Positions 5,647 to 11,388 of a DNA stretch of 11,388 nt are shown piece after piece (the first letter of the stretch is position 1; every line of letters starts with the position of its first letter). The notes beneath the pieces were generated by a model that ran no database searches, was not told where the DNA came from, and saw only the letters and a list, made by a program, of their open reading frames with translations. Position numbers and translations under genes: made by a program. The stretch is from Pirellulaceae bacterium (GTDB lineage: Bacteria; Planctomycetota; Planctomycetia; Pirellulales; Pirellulaceae): NCBI GenBank assembly GCA_013002105.1, contig JABDKS010000857.1:1-11388 (forward strand), written 5' to 3'.

Positions 5647-7050
5647 CTAAGTGTGCAAGCAATGTCGGTTTGCCATACTAATGCCGCTAACGATCGCACC
5701 GACGATCCCGACAAACCCTTGGTCGGTCCCGCACAAGAATAAGTTCGGCAAATGCGTCGTCCCGTCCAGTTGCTTGTCGGGAGCCCCGTAAACCGCGCCG
5801 TTGTCGTGCCAGGTAAATCGACGGATCGTTTTGGGGGTGAACACGTCCGTGTCAATCACGTACCGTCTGAAATCGGGCATGAATCGCACCGACGATTCCA
5901 CCGCCTCATCGTACTGACGAACCTTTTCGGCTCGATATTGCTCTTCGGGCAAACCGCACCAGCGGTCGTGATTGGCGAGCGTGGTGATTCGTATCACCCC
6001 ATCCGGCAAACTGCCTTCTTCGGGATCGTAAACGTAATTGTTGGGCGAACAAATGACGCCGGTGCGAGCATCGCAAAGCGTGTGATTGGGACGTTGCCAA
6101 TGAAAACGCTCACTGTCGTTATAGAAAACGATTGTCCGATCAAAACCAAAATCCTGCGGTAGACGATCGAGTATCGAAATCGATTCAATGAAAGACAGTT
6201 TGCCGGCTTTTGCGACATCGACGTCGGTGATGTCATCACACATGCGTAGTGTTTCGACATTTCCGGCGGATGATAGGATTCGATCCGCTTGCAATTCGGT
6301 GCCGTCATCGAGCAAGACTCCCGCCGCACGACCGTTGTCGACGTGAATCTTTGCCACGCCGCTGCGAAGTTTTAACTCGCCGCCGAGTCCGCGGAACTTG
6401 CGCACCAGGTTTTTGAGTATCAGGCGGACGCCCTTGAAGGGACGACCAAAGCCTTCCAGATAACAGGCACGAAACATGATACAAAACTGACCGAAATCCA
6501 TGTCGTTTTCACGAGCATTGCCGTACCACATCAGCGGGCAGATCAACATTTCGATCAAAAGCGGATCGCTCAAATGTTCCGCCATCACTTCGCGGGCCGA
6601 TCGCATGAAATTGGGATCGCCGCCATCCATATCGCTGTAATCGAGTAGCGATCCGCAGAGCGAGCGGAATCCGTCGATTTGAGTTGGGAAATGTTCCGCG
6701 ATTTCATTCTCCAACAATTCGATGTCGTTGTTGAAATCGAGCGAGACATCCGGAAATCGAATCGATGATCCGATCTGCTCGGCCAACTTGAAGTCCTCCC
6801 AGCGAAACCGGAGCTGTCGAATCAGTTTCGCCAGTGGACCCTTTTTGTTGCTGCCTTTGGTCGCATAGTTCGTCATCGCGTGGAGTCCGACATCGTAGTC
6901 GCGTCCACCCATGCGATAGAAAGAATTCAGGCCGCCGATTGTGTAGTGCTTTTCCAGGATGCACACACGTTGATCAAAATGCGCGAGTCGGATGCCGGCG
7001 GCCAAACCGCTCATTCCAGCGCCGATAATGATCGTGTCATATCTGGACAT
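5647..7050 (-). CDS. Phytoene desaturase/carotenoid isomerase-like FAD oxidoreductase
   Basis: The 467-aa product opens with a dinucleotide-binding motif, IIIGAGMSGLAAGIRL (7-22), and the acidic residue ending the second strand (E33 in ILEKHYTIGGLNS). It closes with the family's second FAD motif, LFLCGTDQGFVGIVGAIVSG. The GGRDYDVGLHAMTNY segment (about 48-62) fits CrtI/CrtISO/RetSat-type enzymes, which desaturate, isomerise or saturate polyenes with FAD. Length agrees with the family, which runs about 480-510. It is the last gene of the minus-strand unit, 75 bp downstream of the carrier-protein gene, and ends 58 bp from the convergent GGDEF-EAL gene. Its place beside a ketosynthase and carrier protein suggests it acts on an acyl or polyene chain rather than on phytoene; no phytoene synthase is seen here. 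The reaction is inferred from family and context only. Confidence 0.87.
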   Translation of the reverse strand: MSRYDTIIIGAGMSGLAAGIRLAHFDQRVCILEKHYTIGGLNSFYRMGGRDYDVGLHAMTNYATKGSNKKGPLAKLIRQLRFRWEDFKLAEQIGSSIRFPDVSLDFNNDIELLENEIAEHFPTQIDGFRSLCGSLLDYSDMDGGDPNFMRSAREVMAEHLSDPLLIEMLICPLMWYGNARENDMDFGQFCIMFRACYLEGFGRPFKGVRLILKNLVRKFRGLGGELKLRSGVAKIHVDNGRAAGVLLDDGTELQADRILSSAGNVETLRMCDDITDVDVAKAGKLSFIESISILDRLPQDFGFDRTIVFYNDSERFHWQRPNHTLCDARTGVICSPNNYVYDPEEGSLPDGVIRITTLANHDRWCGLPEEQYRAEKVRQYDEAVESSVRFMPDFRRYVIDTDVFTPKTIRRFTWHDNGAVYGAPDKQLDGTTHLPNLFLCGTDQGFVGIVGAIVSGISMANRHCLHT

Positions 7051-7125
7051 GCGTTCGTTTCGGCAAAGAGGTGGTTGCTAAGTGACCGACCCTCGTTCGT
7101 TGGCCGCCGCTGACGTCACCACAGC

Positions 7126-7386
7126 TTACGACTTCACAATGTCCTTCATCTTAGGTTCCAGATAAGTCACCGTGGAACTCATGCTTGCCAAATTGCCGTA
7201 CTCTTCTTCAGGAATCTGCACACGATGTCGCTTACGCAATTCCATGACGATGTCAAGGAAATCCATGCTGTCGAGTTCCAATTGGTCGCGGAACGCTTTT
7301 TCGTCATCCAGGTTATCAAGGTCCTCATCCGGTGAGATGTCGTCGAGAATGTCCAGGATCTCGTCACGAATTTCAGCTGGGGTCAT
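7126..7386 (-). CDS. Acyl carrier protein
   Basis: This 86-residue acidic protein has the phosphopantetheine attachment motif ELDSMDFLDIV, with Ser40 as the modified serine. A phosphopantetheinyl transferase (not in this window) would load it, after which it carries acyl chains as thioesters. The sequence before the motif is rich in Asp and Glu (ILDDISPDEDLDNLDDEK), and the C-terminal part differs from housekeeping AcpP (VQIPEEEYGNLASMSSTVTYL), so this is probably a dedicated secondary carrier. It lies 46 bp after the ketosynthase gene and 75 bp before the FAD oxidoreductase gene on the same strand, which makes both its likely partners. ATG at 7386 has no visible SD, as is common in this window. 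Confidence 0.93.
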   Translation of the reverse strand: MTPAEIRDEILDILDDISPDEDLDNLDDEKAFRDQLELDSMDFLDIVMELRKRHRVQIPEEEYGNLASMSSTVTYLEPKMKDIVKS

Positions 7387-7432
7387 CGATTTTTATGTTG
7401 TGTTGGAAAGGGATACAGTGGGGAGTCGTTGT

Positions 7433-8692
7433 TTAGACGCGGCCGATGATAACGACCGAGTTAATGCCAAGCATCCCAAATGAATTATTCAGGATGTAAT
7501 CGACCTGCTTGGTTTCTTGAGGTTCATTCAGCACCAGGCCCGGCAGATCGCAATCGGGGTCCAGTTGGCTGACATTGATGGTGGGATGCACCACGCGGTC
7601 AGAGAATGACATCAGGTTACCGGCCAATTCCAGCGCGCCGGCGGCACCCATCGCGTGGCCGATATAACTTTTGGTGTTGTTGATTCGGACCGATTGGCAT
7701 TGGCCAAAGACCGTTCGCAGTGCCGTGCATTCCTGCGCATCGCCGCTGGCAGTGCCCGTGGCATGCGTGCTGACGATGTCGATTTGTTCTGCGTCCAATC
7801 CGGCGCGTTTCAGAGCCGCGTTGACACATTGGGCTTGTCGCTCAGGGTTGGGCAACACAAAGTCGGTGGCATCGGTGTTCATGGCATAGCCGACCAATTC
7901 GCCGTAGATCTCTGCGCCGCGGGCTTTGGCGTCGCTCAATCTTTCCAGCGTGTACAAACAGCCGCCTTCGGCAACCACAATCCCATTGCGTTGCGTATCA
8001 AACGGTCGCGACGCTTGAGTCGGATCGTCGTGAGTAGCGAGTGCGTTTTGGCTATTGAAACTCGCGAAAATTCCGAAGGTGTGAATGCTTTCACTGGTTC
8101 CGCCGGCGATCGCAAGGTCACATTCTTGCAAACGCAGCATCTGAGCACCCTGGATGATGCCGGCGTTGCCGGCTGCGCACGCCGCTCCAATGGTGTAATG
8201 CGGGCCGGTGATGCCCATATTCAACGCGATCTCGCCAGCCGGATTGTTGGCAACCGTGCGTGGGTTATGGTGGTGCGACCAACAACTCGTGTCGTAATCA
8301 AATCCCTTGATCACATAGATCTCATTCTCGGTTTCGACATTCCCGTGTTCGGTCACGCCGACATAGATTCCGACACGCGATTTGTCGGTGTTCTCCCAGT
8401 CAATACCGGAGTGTTGGATGGCTTCGTTGGCCGCGTACACGCCGACGCTACCGGCACGCGTGCCACGGCGAATTTCCTTTTTCTTTTGATACCGGGTTGC
8501 CTCGAAATCGCAGACGCCGGCAAGTGTCTTGCCAAAGTATCGGATCTCGTACGGCTGTACCCCGCTCTGTTTGGCCAGCAATGCATCTCGGTACGACTGC
8601 CAATCGTTGCCGTTGGGTGCGGTCAGACCGACACCGGTGATAACGATTCGTTGATCGTCGGGCAGTTGTGAAGCGCGGTGAGGGGCAATCAC
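7433..8692 (-). CDS. FabF-type beta-ketoacyl-ACP synthase
   Basis: I place the start at GTG 8692 (419 aa). The frame extends to a TTG at 8770 (445 aa), but no ATG exists before the conserved core RIVITGVGLTAPNGN, and the GTG gives normal FabF length. From it, the catalytic Cys is 172 (GAACAAGNAG), His 310 (STHATGTASGD), Lys 341 and His 346 (KSYIGHAMGAAG), close to the spacing in FabF. The Cys-His-His triad is complete, so it should be an active condensing enzyme doing decarboxylative Claisen condensation on the adjacent carrier protein, not a chain-length factor. The C-terminal loop reads NSFGMLGINS where housekeeping FabF usually has a FGFGGTN-type motif, a change near the active-site entrance that may alter substrate choice. 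No visible SD supports either start. The OleD-like gene ends 157 bp upstream of this start. Confidence 0.92.
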   Translation of the reverse strand: MIAPHRASQLPDDQRIVITGVGLTAPNGNDWQSYRDALLAKQSGVQPYEIRYFGKTLAGVCDFEATRYQKKKEIRRGTRAGSVGVYAANEAIQHSGIDWENTDKSRVGIYVGVTEHGNVETENEIYVIKGFDYDTSCWSHHHNPRTVANNPAGEIALNMGITGPHYTIGAACAAGNAGIIQGAQMLRLQECDLAIAGGTSESIHTFGIFASFNSQNALATHDDPTQASRPFDTQRNGIVVAEGGCLYTLERLSDAKARGAEIYGELVGYAMNTDATDFVLPNPERQAQCVNAALKRAGLDAEQIDIVSTHATGTASGDAQECTALRTVFGQCQSVRINNTKSYIGHAMGAAGALELAGNLMSFSDRVVHPTINVSQLDPDCDLPGLVLNEPQETKQVDYILNNSFGMLGINSVVIIGRV

Positions 8693-8849
8693 GAGTGTTT
8701 CAAAAAATTCGACTGGTGGGGCGATTGGAGGATGCGTTCTTGACCGCACAACATCCAGCAAAGCTAACAATTCACGGCAAAACTGACAACGCCCTGCCTC
8801 ATTTTATGGCGTTTTGGGGCGATTCCCTCCACAGCCATGCGGGGGACGC

Positions 8850-9917
8850 TCAGACATGCCCCGAATCACCGCGATGCCCACAATCACCTCTTTCGTCCCC
8901 CGATTCGTTCGGGGAGTCCCCCGAACCGTTTCGGTAAGACTGGGCGAGCCGATCGAGTCCCGTGTCCATCGAGATTCGTACGTGATACCCAAGTCGCGTC
9001 GTCGCCGATGTGATGTCAAAGTAATGATTGCGCGCCAATTGGGCCGCAACAAACCGCGTCATGGGTGGTTCGTTTTTTTGCCCAGTAATCCGATATGCCG
9101 TTTCCAACATCGCACCGAGTCGGTACGCGTTGCGAAACGAGATCCGTTTTTGTGGTGGATCCACGCCGCCGAGTTCGCAGATTTTGGCGATCCAATCCCA
9201 GCACTGAACCGGTTCGTTTTGCGAGATGAAATAGGCCCGACCACCGGCGGATTGCGGATCGGCCTGGAGTGCATCCAAAGCGTCCAAGTGTGCTCCGGCG
9301 GCGTTGATGACGTGGACGGTGTCCACCACATTCTTTCCGTCGCCGACGATACGAAGTCGACCCGTTCGAGCGCGGTCGAGCAATCGCGGCAAGATGTGTG
9401 GATCATTTTCACCCCAGATCAGATGGGGACGCAGTGCGCAGGTGTGTAGCGTGCCCAGTTCGTGCGATTGCAAGATTTGTTGTTCTGCCAAGGCTTTGGT
9501 GTGTGGGTAATGACACAGCCATTTTGTCGGATACGGCTGCGTTTCGTCGACGTTGCTCTGGTGTCGTCCGTCGAACGTGACGCTGGGGCTACTGGTAAAG
9601 ACGAGTGTTCCAATCGACGCGGCGCGGCATGCCGATACAACCTGCTGTGTCGCCAGCGTATTGATCCGATAAAAATGGCTCCACCGTCCCCACACGCCTG
9701 CGACCGCCGCGGTATGCACGACCGCATCTACGTCGCGAATGTTGCCGCGACAGAACTGATTGTCTGTCAGGTCTCCGCGCCGGTGCGTCATCCCTAAGGA
9801 AACGAGTTCCGGATAGACGCCTCGCGAAATCCCAACGACATCATCACCGCGATCGATCAGTTGACGAACGATTTCGCTGCCAAGAAATCCACCACAACCG
9901 GTGACAAGAACACGCAT
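8850..9917 (-). CDS. OleD-like NAD(P)-dependent short-chain reductase/epimerase (3-beta-HSD type)
   Basis: The 355-aa product is an extended short-chain dehydrogenase: nucleotide motif TGCGGFLG (6-13), SSPSV (109-113) and catalytic YPHTK (Y137, K141). Several segments match the pattern I associate with OleD (2-alkyl-3-oxoalkanoate reductase) and related 3-beta-hydroxysteroid dehydrogenase-like proteins: SRGVYPELVSLGMTHRRGDL (31-50), AAVAGVWG (70-77) and PYPTKWLCHYPHTKALAEQQ (128-147). A reductase for a 3-oxo acyl chain fits the ketosynthase gene directly downstream. No OleA, OleB or OleC partner is in the window, so I do not assign the olefin pathway. The last 25 residues (GSGDSPNESGDERGD...) are a Gly/Ser/Asp-rich tail outside the fold. 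A sugar-nucleotide epimerase or general 3-beta-HSD remains possible. Confidence 0.85.
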   Translation of the reverse strand: MRVLVTGCGGFLGSEIVRQLIDRGDDVVGISRGVYPELVSLGMTHRRGDLTDNQFCRGNIRDVDAVVHTAAVAGVWGRWSHFYRINTLATQQVVSACRAASIGTLVFTSSPSVTFDGRHQSNVDETQPYPTKWLCHYPHTKALAEQQILQSHELGTLHTCALRPHLIWGENDPHILPRLLDRARTGRLRIVGDGKNVVDTVHVINAAGAHLDALDALQADPQSAGGRAYFISQNEPVQCWDWIAKICELGGVDPPQKRISFRNAYRLGAMLETAYRITGQKNEPPMTRFVAAQLARNHYFDITSATTRLGYHVRISMDTGLDRLAQSYRNGSGDSPNESGDERGDCGHRGDSGHV

Positions 9918-10021
9918 ACGAACAACACAAAGGATCTATGAACGACGAGCAACGAGTTAAGAATCACTGCGGGAATCGATGCTAAAAGAATTACCGAATC
10001 CCTGCCCCAATCATAGACGAC

Positions 10022-10894
10022 CTAAATCTGGTCCGCGGGTGTGGGTACCTGTGCCAGCGTGATCAGTACGACCACTTGCTGGTGCGTGTTGTCGCTGCTG
10101 GTGCCGCTGAGCATTTGTTTGCCCAGACCGATTCGTTCCGCGGTGGTCCCCATCACGAACGTATCGTTTTCGACTCCGGTCAACATAAAGTCAAGTTGGT
10201 CGATGGACCAAGTTTCGCGACGTGTGTCGATTCGCAGAGCCGTGTCGCTGCTAACCCAACTTTGCCGCATCGATCCGTGTTGAATTTCGGGCCGAAACCG
10301 CAGGTTGATTTGTTGTGGCGTGTTCCCGGAGGTCGGCGTGAGTGCCAAAAGGAATTGTGGATCGACCAACGTGCGTCCGAAAAGTTCACCGTCAAGTCGC
10401 ACAAGCGAGACGTGTGATCCTTCGATCGGCTGTCGAACGGGTAGTTCGTATCGCCTGCCGGTTCGCATCGGAATGCGGCGACCGCCATGCGAAACCTCGC
10501 TGGCGACGTCGGCTTGCGAAAGAAACTGATCCACGACCGACTTTGGTTGGGTCATGCTGTCCAAGCGTGATCGAAACCGCTCGGCGTCGATCACTCGACC
10601 GGTACGCAATCCATTACTGATTAATTCGCGACGCGTCGTTGCAGCCAAATTGGTTTCATCGACCCACTGCCATAACGATTGAATGTCATCCGGTGTCGTC
10701 TCGTCGATTTCGATCGGCACAAACTCGACGTTCAAGATCAAGGACCGTGGGTTCTCCTGTAGCTGCTTAATTGCAGGAGTGTTTTTCGCAACATCGGTGC
10801 CGCGGTCAGTCCAGGTCGCGCAGCCACTAGCGAGCAACGCTAGCATTGCTGCGAGAGCCGATTGGCATGATAGGCGGCGACCGACGGTTGGCAC
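10022..10894 (-). CDS. Predicted lipoprotein of unknown function
   Basis: The GTG start at 10894 is supported by one of the best SD sites in the window. The 290-aa product begins with a basic n-region (MPTVGRRL), a hydrophobic stretch and the lipobox LASGC (Cys25), so it should be lipidated and anchored in a membrane. The mature part includes SLWQWVDETNLAATTRRELI and NGLRTGR (about 89-119) and is mixed in composition, with no catalytic motif, coiled coil or membrane segment that I recognise. It is the first gene of the minus-strand run, 104 bp before the OleD-like gene, with no clear terminator between. Co-transcription with the lipid-type genes is therefore possible, and a role in handling their product at the envelope would be speculation. 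A structural or housekeeping envelope role is equally possible. Confidence 0.75.
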   Translation of the reverse strand: MPTVGRRLSCQSALAAMLALLASGCATWTDRGTDVAKNTPAIKQLQENPRSLILNVEFVPIEIDETTPDDIQSLWQWVDETNLAATTRRELISNGLRTGRVIDAERFRSRLDSMTQPKSVVDQFLSQADVASEVSHGGRRIPMRTGRRYELPVRQPIEGSHVSLVRLDGELFGRTLVDPQFLLALTPTSGNTPQQINLRFRPEIQHGSMRQSWVSSDTALRIDTRRETWSIDQLDFMLTGVENDTFVMGTTAERIGLGKQMLSGTSSDNTHQQVVVLITLAQVPTPADQI

Positions 10895-10896
10895 GC

Positions 10897-10905
10897 TCCC
10901 TCCTT
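10897..10905 (-). promoter_or_regulatory. Strong ribosome binding site deciding a GTG start
   Basis: On the minus strand AAGGAGGGA precedes GTG 10894, with the AAGGAGG core 4 nt from the start codon. It selects this GTG over the internal ATG after the signal-peptide n-region and keeps the signal peptide complete. Confidence 0.7.
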
Positions 10906-10927
10906 GTGCGAATTACGTGTGAATCGG

Positions 10928-10957
10928 ACGGTACGGGTCTATCGCAGAGCACGTCAA
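10928..10957 (-). promoter_or_regulatory. Possible sigma-70 promoter for the minus-strand unit
   Basis: On the minus strand TTGACG (10957-10952) resembles a -35 box, and TACCGT (10933-10928), 18 bp on, is a weak -10 match (3 of 6). Transcription would begin around 10920, just before the SD at 10905. The geometry is good but the -10 is poor. Confidence 0.28.
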
Positions 10958-11073
10958 GTTTGCCTTGGCGATTTGTTAGTGGCTAGTCAGGTTGTTTTCG
11001 CTCTTTTCGTGAAACAGGAACTCGACTAAAGTTCCCAGACTACCCGCATATGGTGATCGGACGTTGAGTGTCG

Positions 11074-11092
11074 ATGGTGGCAGGAACACCAT
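11074..11092 (+). promoter_or_regulatory. Small hairpin in the leader of the ATPase gene
   Basis: ATGGTG (11074-11079) pairs perfectly with CACCAT (11087-11092) over a 7-nt loop, 52 bp before ATG 11145. A second small inverted repeat, GGAAC/GTTCC, lies at 11017-11021/11031-11035, and TTGACCG is repeated directly at 11095-11101 and 11114-11120. Any of these may be operators or leader structure in this 250-bp divergent promoter region; none is followed by a T-run. Confidence 0.3.
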
Positions 11093-11144
11093 GCTTGACC
11101 GACCGTCACGCTATTGACCGAAGTGGCCAAGGAGGAGCCAAAGT

Positions 11145-11388
11145 ATGTTGCTGGACAGAATCGATATCGATGCGCACGGACCGCTGAGTCGTGTCGAATT
11201 GGGACCCTTTGCTGAACATTTGAACGTGGTCTGTGGCCCGGAAGGCTATGGGAAGACCGCGATCGCACGTTTCATTCGCGACTCGCTGGTCGACCGACAC
11301 TATCCGCTGGGAATGATCAGTTCCTCCGGCGGTCGAGTGGTTTGGGCGGATCGCGCCGGTCGAGTCCATTGCCGACGCGAGCAAGATG
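11145..11388 (+). CDS. N-terminus of an AAA/SMC-like ATPase (partial)
   Basis: ATG 11145 has a strong SD (AAGGAGGAG at 11129-11137, core spacing about 9 nt). The frame stays open to the window end, giving 81 residues. The N-terminus, MLLDRIDIDAHGPLSRVELG, followed by LNVVCGPEGYGKTAIARFIR with the Walker A motif GPEGYGKT (32-39), has the layout of SbcC/RecN/YhaN-type ATPases. In these a short strand-rich start leads to the P-loop and a long coiled coil follows further on. The Walker A position this close to the start is typical of that group. Which member it is, and whether it acts in DNA repair or otherwise, cannot be judged because the rest lies outside. It is divergent from the lipoprotein gene. 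Confidence 0.75.
   Translation, partial: MLLDRIDIDAHGPLSRVELGPFAEHLNVVCGPEGYGKTAIARFIRDSLVDRHYPLGMISSSGGRVVWADRAGRVHCRREQD

Noticed and set aside
5605..5648. Inverted repeat AGCAGTT/AACTGCT between the convergent genes as a bidirectional terminator
   Set aside because: Seven pairs with a 30-nt loop, no T-run on either side, and it overlaps the stop codon of the oxidoreductase gene.
7655..8671. Long plus-strand frame (338 aa) antisense to the ketosynthase
   Set aside because: It is a shadow of a gene whose catalytic motifs are unmistakable on the other strand.
5647..9917. Assignment as a ladderane or OleABCD olefin cluster
   Set aside because: Only partial gene overlap; key partners of both pathways are missing from the window.
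1..11388. Mobile element, CRISPR array, tRNA or rRNA
   Set aside because: No transposase or integrase motifs, no regularly spaced repeats with spacers, and no tRNA- or rRNA-like sequence seen on either strand.

Overview
The window looks like chromosome of a planctomycete of the Pirellulaceae (Rhodopirellula-like). This is inferred from moderate GC, the scarcity of Shine-Dalgarno (SD) sites, roomy intergenic regions, a secreted nucleoside-hydrolase-like protein, and a small fatty-acid-type cluster combining a ketosynthase, an acyl carrier protein and a phytoene-desaturase-like flavoprotein. No phylogenetic marker is present, so the lineage is not proven. There is no rRNA, tRNA, transposase, integrase or CRISPR array.

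Left part (1-3413). The window opens with what may be the last codons of a plus-strand gene. Then comes a roughly 330-bp region without a convincing long gene but packed with inverted repeats: three abutting hairpins, a bulged hairpin, a near-perfect 29-bp palindrome and a stem followed by a T-rich run. A possible 9-codon leader ORF overlaps the first two hairpins. This region precedes a GTG-started membrane protein with an Arg/Ser-rich cytoplasmic tail, one transmembrane helix and a short leucine-rich-repeat-like exported domain. After it lie an imperfect 51-bp-period repeat and an intrinsic-terminator-like hairpin. A convergent minus-strand gene encodes an exported nucleoside-hydrolase-like protein. 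About 640 bp follow in which I accept no gene.

Middle (3414-5588). One long plus-strand gene encodes a REC-PAS-GGDEF-EAL protein. Both the c-di-GMP synthase and phosphodiesterase domains keep their key residues, so it is a candidate bifunctional c-di-GMP enzyme under phosphorelay control.

Right part (5647-10894, all minus strand). A compact unit reads, in transcription order: predicted lipoprotein, OleD-like NAD(P)-dependent reductase/epimerase, FabF-type ketosynthase with an intact Cys-His-His triad, acyl carrier protein with a DSM phosphopantetheine site, and CrtI/CrtISO-like FAD oxidoreductase. The last four probably work together: the ketosynthase extends a chain held on the carrier protein, and the two oxidoreductases modify it. 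The product cannot be read from the sequence. The gene content recalls clusters proposed for unusual lipids in planctomycetes (ladderane candidates in anammox bacteria) and, through the OleD-like member, head-to-head hydrocarbon synthesis, but neither full pathway is present. The lipoprotein may or may not belong to the same functional unit.

Right edge (11145-11388). A divergent plus-strand gene with a strong SD starts an ATP-binding protein with an N-terminal Walker A motif, cut by the window end.
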